A program made the position numbers and the translations under genes. The notes below the pieces were generated by a model. The model saw only the letters and a program-made list of their open reading frames with translations, did no database searches and was not told the origin of the DNA. Below, piece by piece: positions 29,185 through 36,931 of a DNA stretch of 64,000 nucleotides. The stretch is taken from contig JAJYEX010000003.1 of NCBI GenBank assembly GCA_021785515.1, positions 248,001-312,000 of the forward strand, given 5' to 3'. Numbering within the stretch: the first letter of the stretch is position 1; every line of letters starts with the position of its first letter. The DNA is from Pseudomonadota bacterium (GTDB lineage Bacteria > Pseudomonadota > Gammaproteobacteria > Acidiferrobacterales > UBA6901).

Positions 29185-29404
29185 CGGTGGCAAACATTTC
29201 GTCGTAGAGCGCCCAGGCGGCGCGTGCCTCCTCGGCGCCCAGCTTTTGCACGACGCGCCCAAGCTGAATCATCACGAAGTCACCCGGCACGACCTCGCCT
29301 TCCGGCAGCAACATCAGACTGGCTTTGCGTTCGACGCCCCGCGCGGCGCAGCGCGCCACGTAGCCGTCGATTTCAAGAACCTGCATCGGTATGCCTAGAC
29401 ACAT
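29177..29404 (-). CDS. hypC: Hydrogenase assembly chaperone HypC
   Basis: A 75-residue chaperone that, with HypD, assembles the Fe(CN)2CO unit and carries it to the large-subunit precursor. It starts MCLGIPMQV, with the essential Cys2, and has the typical GDFVMIQLG core (about 43-51). It is the first gene of the minus-strand maturation run and divergent from the hydrogenase protease gene, with an FNR-type box between them. Its expected partner hypD is not in this window. Confidence 0.96.
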   Translation of the reverse strand: MCLGIPMQVLEIDGYVARCAARGVERKASLMLLPEGEVVPGDFVMIQLGRVVQKLGAEEARAAWALYDEMFATDA

Positions 29405-29474
29405 ATTTTTCTGCAGCGCACCTGTGATCGTATGTATGCCGCATGTCAGATGGTACCGGTCTGTCTTCCGGAAA

Positions 29475-29518
29475 TTTTGATTTGCATCAAAAGATTGCTG
29501 AGGATGCGGGAATAGTAT
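29475..29518. promoter_or_regulatory. FNR/Anr-type operator and promoter between hypC and the hydrogenase operon
   Basis: TTGAT-TTGC-ATCAA at 29477-29490 matches the FNR consensus TTGAT-N4-ATCAA at every defined base, and the symmetry extends to 18 bases (29475-29492). Toward the plus strand a -10 element TAGTAT (29513-29518) puts the predicted start near 29525, so the box centre lies at -41.5, the class II activator position. On the minus strand TACGAT (29432-29427) would place the box near -63, close to a class I position. The box is seen directly; anaerobic activation of both operons is inferred. Confidence 0.8.
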
Positions 29519-29561
29519 CAACGCACAGGTGCAAGGTACTCGAAATGCAGGCGGGCCGGAA

Positions 29562-30077
29562 ATGATGAGCCAACTGTTCGAAGCCAGACAAATCTCGCCG
29601 CGTGCGGCCGGAACGAAGACGCTGGTGCTCGGCATCGGAAACACCCTGCTTGGTGACGAGGGCGCCGGTGTGCATGCCGTGCGTCAGTTGCGCCAGCTTT
29701 ATGGCAGCCGTAGCGACATCGAATTCCTGGACGGCGGCACGCTCAGTTTTACGCTCGCCGGCCCGATAGAGCAGGCCGACAATCTCATCGTCGTGGATGC
29801 CGCCGAGCTGTATGCGCCGGCGGGAACGCTGCGGGTGTTTCTCAACGAAGAAATGGACCGCTTTCTTGGCGCCAGTCGCCGGTCCAGCGTGCACGAAGTG
29901 AGCCTGCTTGACCTGCTGTCCGTAGCGCTGCTCTCGGGGCGGTTGCCGCGGCAGCGGGCGCTCGTTGGAATCCAGCCCATGATTGTGGACTGGGCGGATG
30001 GTCCGAGCGAGGTGGTCGCACGTGCCATTCCCCAGGTCTGCAGAGAGGTGATCAGTCTTGCAGGGGCATGGCTATGA
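29562..30077 (+). CDS. Hydrogenase maturation protease, HyaD/HupD type
   Basis: Endopeptidase that removes the C-terminal tail of the large subunit once nickel is in place. The 171-residue product keeps the nickel-sensing ligands: Glu in GDEGAGVH, Asp in FLDGGT and His in SVHEVS. I chose ATG 29562 (or the adjacent ATG 29565); a GTG at 29529 is possible but lies only four bases from the predicted transcript start. It probably serves the adjacent Isp-type hydrogenase, whose precursor has a 15-residue tail. The stop overlaps the next start. Confidence 0.9.
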   Translation: MMSQLFEARQISPRAAGTKTLVLGIGNTLLGDEGAGVHAVRQLRQLYGSRSDIEFLDGGTLSFTLAGPIEQADNLIVVDAAELYAPAGTLRVFLNEEMDRFLGASRRSSVHEVSLLDLLSVALLSGRLPRQRALVGIQPMIVDWADGPSEVVARAIPQVCREVISLAGAWL

Positions 30078-30508
30078 GCGAAGTCGGAATTTTTCCAATC
30101 AAGCGGCTGGATGTCCCGCAGGCCGGCAATCGCGGTCAGTTGCTGGCGGTGGTCAACGAGATCGAATCCATGCTGGCCAGGCTTGCGCACGACGGCAGTA
30201 GCGGATCGATCGATCTGCGAGGCCTGCCGATCTCGCCGGATGACCGCGATCATCTGCGGCGAATCTTCGCGGAAGGAGAGGTGCGTGCTGTCATTCATGC
30301 ACTGGGCAGGACCGAGGTGTACGAGTCGATAGTGCGGGGTGTGTGGTGGGTCACCCATCATGATGATGACGGCAGAATCGCGGCCGAATTCGTGGAGGTC
30401 ACGTACATGCCGGAGATACTCAAGACGCCGCCGGATGACATAGCAGACGGACTGGAGACGCTGCGCACGCAGCTGCCGACGCTTGCCGAAGACTGCCACA
30501 GGGCTTAG
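30068..30508 (+). CDS. HupH/HyaF-domain hydrogenase expression protein (single domain)
   Basis: A 146-residue protein matching the C-terminal HupH/HyaF domain: GEVRAVIHALG, then GVWWVTH (about residues 93-99), then AAEFVEVTYMPEIL. Such proteins assist maturation of the iron-sulfur small subunit in uptake hydrogenases; the mechanism is unclear. Full-length HupH/HyaF is about 280 residues, so this is roughly half size and contains only one copy of the domain. It overlaps the protease gene by ten bases and precedes the small subunit by 20. Confidence 0.8.
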   Translation: MAMSEVGIFPIKRLDVPQAGNRGQLLAVVNEIESMLARLAHDGSSGSIDLRGLPISPDDRDHLRRIFAEGEVRAVIHALGRTEVYESIVRGVWWVTHHDDDGRIAAEFVEVTYMPEILKTPPDDIADGLETLRTQLPTLAEDCHRA

Positions 30509-30528
30509 GGACCACAAGGGGGTGTCCG

Positions 30529-31593
30529 ATGTCGCACGATGAGTCGATCGGGGAGTCACTCAGGAAGCAGGGAATATCCCGCAGAGCCTTCATGAAATTC
30601 TGCGCGGCGACGGCGTCGCTGCTGGCGCTGCCTCCCGGCATGGCCAAAGTCATGGCAGAGACGCTTGAGCGCGCCCGGCGCCCCTCGGTCATCTACCTGT
30701 CCTACCAGGAGTGCACCGGGTGCGGCGAGTCGCTGACCCGTTCGTTTTCGCCCACCCTGGAAAATCTTATTTTCAACATGATGTCGCTCGATTATTACGA
30801 GACCCTGCAGGCGGCCGCCGGAACTGCGGCGGAGGCGGCACGCAAGACGGCAATGAAGGAAAACTGGGGCAAGTACCTGCTTGTAGTCGACGGCGCGATT
30901 CCGCTTGGTATCGATGGCGCCTACTGCACCATTGCAGGAGAAAGTGCAGCGGACATACTGACCGAAGCCGCCAAGGGTGCAGCCGCAGTCGTTTCAGTGG
31001 GCACCTGCGCGGCCTTTGGGGGCATTCCGCACGCCAATCCCAATCCGACCGGCGCGGTCGCGGTCAGCGCGGTGGTGAAGGACAAACCGGTGGTCAATGT
31101 CTCGGGCTGCCCTCCGGTACCGGAGGTCATTACCGGCGTACTGGCACATTATTTGACCTTTGGCAGCCTTCCGGAGCTTGACCACCTCGGCCGACCGACC
31201 GTGTTCTTCGGCAATACCATCCATGACCGCTGCTATCGCCGGCCTTATTACGATGAGGGCAAGTTTGCCAAGACCTTTGACGATGAGGGCGCACGCAACG
31301 GCTGGTGCCTGTATGAGCTCGGGTGCAAGGGGCCTGTTACCTACAATGCCTGTCCAACGGTGAAATGGAATCAGGGCACAAGTTACCCAATCGAGTCGGG
31401 CCACGGCTGTCTCGGATGTTCGGAACCCGATTTCTGGGACAAGGGCAGCTTTTACTCGGCCTTGTCGACGCGCAACTGGAGCGGCGGGACGGTCCTCGGG
31501 GCGGCGGCCGCAGCCGGCGTGGCCATAGGCGTGGGCGCAGCCGTTGTCTCGCGCCGTCGCCGGGCGCAGCGCGAAAAGGAAAAGCAGTCATGA
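30529..31593 (+). CDS. hynS: [NiFe]-hydrogenase small subunit, group 1 Isp-type
   Basis: Electron-transfer subunit with three Fe-S clusters, exported by Tat. The 354-residue product has the twin-arginine motif SRRAFMKF (17-24), the proximal-cluster CTGC (Cys62, Cys65), GTCAAFGG, SGCPPVPE and distal and medial ligands such as CLGC. A C-terminal hydrophobic helix followed by RRRRAQ anchors it in the membrane. The proximal motif is CTGC, not the CTCC of oxygen-tolerant group 1d enzymes. Gene order small-isp1-isp2-large identifies the group 1e type of purple sulfur bacteria. The stop overlaps isp1 as ATGA. Confidence 0.93.
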   Translation: MSHDESIGESLRKQGISRRAFMKFCAATASLLALPPGMAKVMAETLERARRPSVIYLSYQECTGCGESLTRSFSPTLENLIFNMMSLDYYETLQAAAGTAAEAARKTAMKENWGKYLLVVDGAIPLGIDGAYCTIAGESAADILTEAAKGAAAVVSVGTCAAFGGIPHANPNPTGAVAVSAVVKDKPVVNVSGCPPVPEVITGVLAHYLTFGSLPELDHLGRPTVFFGNTIHDRCYRRPYYDEGKFAKTFDDEGARNGWCLYELGCKGPVTYNACPTVKWNQGTSYPIESGHGCLGCSEPDFWDKGSFYSALSTRNWSGGTVLGAAAAAGVAIGVGAAVVSRRRRAQREKEKQS

Positions 31594-32243
31594 CCCTGCT
31601 CGATTTCGCCCGCGGGGCGGCCATGAAGTGGTCGATCGCCGTGTTTCTGTTCGGCGTGCTGTGGCGCCTCGTCGGCGTGCTGTTGCTGCGGCGCGCGCAC
31701 GACTATTCGCAGTCACGGGGCCCCAGTCTTGTGGCCGGAGCGCTGCAGACCATCATCACCCGGTCCTGGCCGCGCAAGGAATTCCGGGCAAGCACCGCCT
31801 ACGGCGTGGCAATCAGTTACGTTTTTCACATCGGACTGGCAATTGTTGTATTCGGTTTTGTGCCGCACATACTGCTTATCCGCAGTCTCATCGGGATCGG
31901 CTGGGACGGCCTGCCCAGCGGAGTGATTTACTTCTGCTCGGTAGTGACGCTGATCGCGCTGGTGATGGCCATCATCCGGCGCCTGACCCATCCGGTGCTG
32001 CGGCTGCTGTCCAATTTCGACGACTACTTCAGCTGGCTGGTGACGGCCGCCCCGGTGCTCTCCGGGCTGCTGGTCGTGGCACATTTCGGGGCACGCTACG
32101 AGACGCTGCTCGCGGTACACATTCTGAGCGTAGAAGTGCTGCTGATTTGGTTCCCGTTCGGCAAGCTCATGCATTCACTGCTGCTGCCGCTGGCGCGCGG
32201 CCAGACCGGCGCGTTCTATGCCCGCCGGGGGGCCAGTACATGA
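31590..32243 (+). CDS. isp1: Isp1, cytochrome b-like hydrogenase membrane subunit
   Basis: A 217-residue integral membrane protein with about five helices, similar to the NarI/DsrM-type cytochrome b family. Histidines in YVFHIGLAIV, HPVLRLL, VAHFGARY and AVHILSV are candidate haem ligands. It should pass electrons between the quinone pool and Isp2 or the small subunit. ATGA overlaps on both sides couple it to the small subunit and isp2. Confidence 0.88.
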   Translation: MTLLDFARGAAMKWSIAVFLFGVLWRLVGVLLLRRAHDYSQSRGPSLVAGALQTIITRSWPRKEFRASTAYGVAISYVFHIGLAIVVFGFVPHILLIRSLIGIGWDGLPSGVIYFCSVVTLIALVMAIIRRLTHPVLRLLSNFDDYFSWLVTAAPVLSGLLVVAHFGARYETLLAVHILSVEVLLIWFPFGKLMHSLLLPLARGQTGAFYARRGAST

Positions 32244-33595
32244 TCGCCGACATCGATACCCTGCACCCTTTGGAAACCGAAGGGGCCCGTCTGGGCATCA
32301 AAAATCCCGCGCAGCGCTATGACCGGCAGGGCGAGCGCAACGACCAGGACCGGATGGAGGCCGCTATGCGTGCATTTGCGCACGATTTCGGTGCCACCAC
32401 GGCGGTCTACCTGGAATCCTGCATCCACTGCGGCATGTGCGCCGAGGCCTGCCAGTATTATGTCCAGACGGACGATCCGCGCTATACGCCGGTGCGCAAG
32501 CTCGAACCGTTCAAGCAGGCATACAAGCGCGAGGCCGGTCCGTTCGCGTTTTTCTACCGGCTGTTCAATCTCAAGCACCGGGTGACGGTCGACGAACTGC
32601 AGGAGTGGCAGGAACTCATCTATGACTCGTGCACGATGTGCGGCCGCTGCTCACTCATCTGCCCTATGGGCATCGATATTGCGCGGCTTGTGGGGCAAGC
32701 CAGGCACGGGATGTTCCAGGCGGGTCTGGTGCCGCACGAACTGTGGGCGGTAGCCGAGCGCGCCGAACGCGAGGGCAGCCCTCTGGGCGCGACCCCCAAG
32801 GTGTTTAAGGAGCGGATTGACTGGTTGTCCGACGAGTATGACGTGCAGATCCAGGTGGATCTGGACAGCGCTGATATTTTGGTGAGCATGTCGTCGATCG
32901 AGATCATGAAGTATCCCCAGGCGATTGTCGCCACCGCCAAGGTGCTGAACGCCCTCGGCGAGAAGTGGACGATCCGCCTCGACGGCTATGAGGCGACGAA
33001 TTTCGGCATGCTCTCCGGCAACGCCCAGTGGCAGAAGGATCTCAGCATGAAAATCATCAACGCCGCCGTCAAGTGTGGCGCGAAGATGTTGATTCTTCCT
33101 GAGTGCGGACACGCTTACGGCGCCATGCGCTGGGACGGTGCCAATATTTACGGCAAACCGCTGCCGTTCGAGGTGCTGCACGTCTCGGAGTTTCTGGCGA
33201 GGAACCTGCGCAATGGCCGGCTCAAGGTCAAGCAGGTGCCGAAGTCGGTGACGTTTCACGATCCCTGCCAGATTGCACGGCGCGGCGGAGCGACCCAGGC
33301 GCCGCGGGAGGTGCTCGCGAAGCTTGGTGTGGATCTGCACGAGATGTCTCCAGGCGGGGATCTGAACTGGTGCTGCGGCGGCGGCGGCGGGGTAGTGACC
33401 ATACACCGGGCGGACGAGCTGCGCTACAAGGTCTTTCAGATAAAGATGAAACAGGTGGACGAGTCCGGTGCTGAGATGCTGCTGATGAGCTGCTCGAATT
33501 GCCGCCAGACCTTCGACGACGGTCAGGCCCATTTCAAGTGGGACAAGACGGCGCACAGCCTGCTGGAGCTGGTCGCGGATAATCTGGCGCGGTAG
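32240..33595 (+). CDS. isp2: Isp2, HdrD-like iron-sulfur subunit
   Basis: A 451-residue cytosolic iron-sulfur protein resembling heterodisulfide reductase subunit D and DsrK. Two [4Fe-4S] sites are visible: Cys61/64/67/71 and Cys131/134/137/141. The C-terminal half has CCG-type motifs, including NWCCGGGGG (about residue 376) and SCSNC (about 417-421). It forms the cytosolic partner of Isp1 in the Isp-type hydrogenase and may link quinone redox to a cytosolic thiol or electron carrier. It starts as ATGA overlapping isp1. Confidence 0.9.
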   Translation: MIADIDTLHPLETEGARLGIKNPAQRYDRQGERNDQDRMEAAMRAFAHDFGATTAVYLESCIHCGMCAEACQYYVQTDDPRYTPVRKLEPFKQAYKREAGPFAFFYRLFNLKHRVTVDELQEWQELIYDSCTMCGRCSLICPMGIDIARLVGQARHGMFQAGLVPHELWAVAERAEREGSPLGATPKVFKERIDWLSDEYDVQIQVDLDSADILVSMSSIEIMKYPQAIVATAKVLNALGEKWTIRLDGYEATNFGMLSGNAQWQKDLSMKIINAAVKCGAKMLILPECGHAYGAMRWDGANIYGKPLPFEVLHVSEFLARNLRNGRLKVKQVPKSVTFHDPCQIARRGGATQAPREVLAKLGVDLHEMSPGGDLNWCCGGGGGVVTIHRADELRYKVFQIKMKQVDESGAEMLLMSCSNCRQTFDDGQAHFKWDKTAHSLLELVADNLAR

Positions 33596-33668
33596 CCGGT
33601 GGCGCGCCTGGGGAAAGGGTGTGGCCGCGGGCGGTCCGCGATGTGTGTCCGTCATTGGGAGAAAGACG

Positions 33669-35450
33669 ATGCCAAGCCAATTAGTCGTGGTTGATCCGGT
33701 TACCCGGATAGAAGGGCATTTGCGAATCGAGGCCAAGACCGATGCCGCCGGCACGATCACCGGTGCTTCGAGCGCCGGAACCATGGTTCGCGGCATCGAG
33801 ATCATCCTGCGCGGGCGTGATCCGCGCGATGCCTGGGCATTTGCCCAGCGCATCTGCGGAGTATGCACCCTGGTGCACGGCATCGCGTCGGTGCGCACCG
33901 TGGAGAACGCGCTCAATTACGATATCCCCCCGAACGCGCAGCTTATTCGCAACCTGATGATCGCCGCGCAGTTCGTGCACGACCACGTGATGCACTTCTA
34001 TCATCTGCACGCGCTTGACTGGGTCGACGTGGTATCGGCGCTCAAGGCTGATCCGGGAAAAACCTCGGCCCTGGCGCAGTCGATCAGCAGCTACTCGAAA
34101 TCCTCTCCCGGCTACTTTGCCGATCAAAGGAAGAAGCTCAAGAACTTTGTCGAGTCCGGTCAGCTTGGCCTGTTCGCCAACGGCTACTGGGGTCATCCGG
34201 CCTACAAGTTGCCGCCGGAGGCGAATCTTCTGGCGGTGAGTCACTACCTGGAAGCACTTGCGTGGCAGCGGGAGGTGGCCAAGCTGCACGCCGTCTTCGG
34301 CGGCAAGAATCCACACCCGAATTTTGTGGTGGGCGGCGCGCCCTGTGCCATCAGCGTGCACCCGGGGCGCAAGGAGGCCGGGGTCGATGAATTCAACACC
34401 GGTGCGGGCGTCGGTGCCGGAGCGACCGCCGTCAACATACTGGGGCTTGAGCTGGTGCAGCACGTCATACGCCAGATGCGTTCGTTCGTAGATGAAGTAT
34501 ATCTTCCGGACACGCTTGCCATCGCCGGGTTTTACAAGGACTGGTTCACGCGGGGCGAGGGAGTGGGGAACTTCATGACTTTCGGTGAGTTTCCGCAGAA
34601 GGGCATGAACGATCCGGGCAGTCTGCTGATTCCACCGGCAGCCATTCTCGGCCGTGATCTGAACAAGCTGCATCCCGTCGACTTGACCGATCCGGCGCAG
34701 GTCCAGGAATTCGTGGCCCACTCCTGGTATGACTACAGCGTGGGCAAGAACAAGGGTCTGCACCCGTACAAAGGCCAGACGGTGCTGCACTACAGCGGAC
34801 CCAAGCCACCCTACGAGCACTTGGACACCGAACAGAGCTACTCGTGGCTAAAATCGCCGCGCTGGCGCGGAAATCCCATGGAGGTCGGTCCGCTGGCCCG
34901 GGTGCTGGTGCTGTATGCCAGCGGCCATGAGCCCACCCGGGAGCTGGCCGGATATGCGCTCAAGAAGCTGGACCTGCCATTGCCGGCGCTGTTTTCCACT
35001 CTCGGCCGGACGGCTGCGCGGACGCTGGAGGCGAAGATCATCGCCGACGCAATGCAGGGCTGGTACGACAGTCTCATGGCCAACATCAAGAATGGAGATG
35101 TGCGCACCTTCAATGACCGGCTTTGGGATCCTTCGGCCTGGCCGGAAACGGCGCGGGGTGTGGGGTTCACCGAGGCTCCACGCGGGGCGCTCGCCCACTG
35201 GATCGTGATCAAGGATACGAAGATCGACAACTACCAGGCGGTCGTGCCCACCACCTGGAATGCCGGGCCGCGTGATGCGGCCGGCAAGGAAGGTCCATAC
35301 GAGGCATCGCTCCCGGGGACGAACCTTTACGACCCCAAACAGCCTCTCGAAATACTGCGCACAATACACAGTTTTGACCCGTGCATCGCCTGTGCGGTGC
35401 ATGTGGCTGATCCGGCCGGCAATGAGCTTGTCGAGGTGAAAGTGAGCTAG
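33669..35450 (+). CDS. hynL: [NiFe]-hydrogenase large subunit, group 1 Isp-type
   Basis: Catalytic subunit that holds the NiFe(CN)2CO centre. The 593-residue precursor has the N-terminal ligand pair RICGVC (Cys63, Cys66) and the C-terminal pair DPCIACAVH (Cys572, Cys575). Cleavage after His578 would remove 15 residues. The ATG at 33669 has GGAGAAAG just upstream; the frame is open further back without family sequence. It ends 71 bases before the first ATPase gene with no terminator between. Confidence 0.96.
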   Translation: MPSQLVVVDPVTRIEGHLRIEAKTDAAGTITGASSAGTMVRGIEIILRGRDPRDAWAFAQRICGVCTLVHGIASVRTVENALNYDIPPNAQLIRNLMIAAQFVHDHVMHFYHLHALDWVDVVSALKADPGKTSALAQSISSYSKSSPGYFADQRKKLKNFVESGQLGLFANGYWGHPAYKLPPEANLLAVSHYLEALAWQREVAKLHAVFGGKNPHPNFVVGGAPCAISVHPGRKEAGVDEFNTGAGVGAGATAVNILGLELVQHVIRQMRSFVDEVYLPDTLAIAGFYKDWFTRGEGVGNFMTFGEFPQKGMNDPGSLLIPPAAILGRDLNKLHPVDLTDPAQVQEFVAHSWYDYSVGKNKGLHPYKGQTVLHYSGPKPPYEHLDTEQSYSWLKSPRWRGNPMEVGPLARVLVLYASGHEPTRELAGYALKKLDLPLPALFSTLGRTAARTLEAKIIADAMQGWYDSLMANIKNGDVRTFNDRLWDPSAWPETARGVGFTEAPRGALAHWIVIKDTKIDNYQAVVPTTWNAGPRDAAGKEGPYEASLPGTNLYDPKQPLEILRTIHSFDPCIACAVHVADPAGNELVEVKVS

Positions 35451-35521
35451 TTGCGGTGCGCGAGGGTGCGTGGGCGTGCCCGGTCAGGGTGCTCGCGCCG
35501 GGACAGGCTTGGAGCGCAACG

Positions 35522-35842
35522 ATGGACGATGAACTGAAACGGCTGCTCGATGCGGAAGCGCGTGCCGAGGCCATGGTTGACGCGACCCAGCGCGAGTGTG
35601 AGCGGCTGATCGAGCAGACGCGGGAAGAGGTGCAGGCCGCCGAGCGGCGTGCCGAAGAGCATATGCCGGAGTTGCGCAAGGCGTTTGTCGACAGGGCCGA
35701 TGAACGCGCCGGTCTGACGCTGGCAGAGATGGAGCGTCACTACCGGGAGCGTGGAGAACGGCTGCAGGCCATGGCCAGCGCGCGGGCGCAGGAAGCCGTG
35801 GATGCGACGCTGGCGCTGATCGTTGACCCTGACTGGGAGTGA
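35522..35842 (+). CDS. V/A-type ATPase peripheral stalk subunit G/H
   Basis: A 106-residue, highly charged helical protein, almost wholly coiled coil with many Ala, Glu and Arg. It matches the small stalk subunit (NtpF/AtpH) that pairs with subunit E, and it is the first gene of the ATPase cluster. Sequence similarity in such coiled coils is weak, so the assignment rests on size, composition and position. Confidence 0.75.
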   Translation: MDDELKRLLDAEARAEAMVDATQRECERLIEQTREEVQAAERRAEEHMPELRKAFVDRADERAGLTLAEMERHYRERGERLQAMASARAQEAVDATLALIVDPDWE

Positions 35843-35845
35843 TCC

Positions 35846-36892
35846 ATGCGGGCCATTGCGCGCTACGCATATCTCAATACCCGGGTGTCGGAAATGGCGT
35901 CGCGCCTGCTGGCGGACCAGGAGATTGACAGCCTCATCGAAGGTCACAGCGATTCGCAGCGCGCGATCCTGCAGGCCGGGGCGCTTGTCGGCCGCAAGCC
36001 GGACGCCGCGGCCGATGCCGGTCTTTCCTTGGAACAGCGGCTGATCGCGAATCTTCTGGCGGATTTCGCAATTCTGGTGCGCGCACTGGACGGGGCTGCG
36101 CGGAGTTTTTTCGTGTACTGGGGCTGCCGCTTCGAGCTGAGCAACCTCAAGACCATACTGCGCGGCAAGATGGTGAACGAGCCTGCTGCGCAGATTCGGG
36201 CGCAGCTGGTGGACATGGGCCCCTATGGCCGCCTGCCGGTTGACGACCTGCTCGGTACGCAGGATGTCGCCGAACTGCTGCGCCGCCTGGAACGCACTCC
36301 CTTCGCCGCGGTGGCCCGCGAGGCGCGCCGCATCTACGAGGAGCGGCAGGCGCTGTTTGCGGTGGATGCGGCGGTGGACCGGCGCTATTACGCAGAACTG
36401 CAAGAGCATGTGCAGTCTCTTGATGGCTCAGACCAGCGTGAGCTTGGACCGCTGGTTGCGGACATGGTCGACCGGACCAATCTGCTGTGGCTGCTGCGCT
36501 ACCGCTTTTCCTATGGACTGCCTCCGGCCCAGACCTATTACCTCCTGGTTCCCGCCGGGTCGCAGCTGCGGCCGCTGCTACTGCAACAGCTGTCGAGGCT
36601 GGAGTCTGTGGCTGAGGTCATTGCGCGCCTGCCGCGTGTGTTTGCCGCGCCGCTTGCCGGAGTGGTTACCGTGACCGATGCAACCCTGGTGCTTGAGCGC
36701 GGCGGGTGGCGCAGGGCGGAGAAAATCCTGAAAAGCCGCGCCGTCGGTCTGGCGCGGATCCTGGCTTATCTGGTTCTGAGGGAAAAGCTGCTGCGGCAGC
36801 TGCGTGCGGTGAGCAAAGGCCGGCGTCTGGGATTTGCCTCAGACCTCATACGTCAGGCAACCGGCATCGCGGCTGCGTTTGTTGCGCGGTGA
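35846..36892 (+). CDS. V/A-type ATPase subunit C (V0D/AC39 family)
   Basis: A 348-residue soluble helical protein of the V-ATPase subunit C/AC39 family, which caps the membrane ring and couples it to the central stalk. It starts MRAIARYAYLNTRV, typical of the family, and has the repeat-like segments LKTILRGK (about 101) and NLLWLLRYRF (about 213). The position after subunit G/H fits bacterial and archaeal ATPase operons. Confidence 0.88.
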   Translation: MRAIARYAYLNTRVSEMASRLLADQEIDSLIEGHSDSQRAILQAGALVGRKPDAAADAGLSLEQRLIANLLADFAILVRALDGAARSFFVYWGCRFELSNLKTILRGKMVNEPAAQIRAQLVDMGPYGRLPVDDLLGTQDVAELLRRLERTPFAAVAREARRIYEERQALFAVDAAVDRRYYAELQEHVQSLDGSDQRELGPLVADMVDRTNLLWLLRYRFSYGLPPAQTYYLLVPAGSQLRPLLLQQLSRLESVAEVIARLPRVFAAPLAGVVTVTDATLVLERGGWRRAEKILKSRAVGLARILAYLVLREKLLRQLRAVSKGRRLGFASDLIRQATGIAAAFVAR

Positions 36893-36931
36893 CGTCGAAT
36901 CCGTCATCTGCGTCCGAGGAACGCTGCCGCC

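Noticed and set aside
32651-33916. Minus-strand open frame (421 codons) across isp2 and hynL
   Set aside because: Crosses two real genes on the other strand and has no family features.
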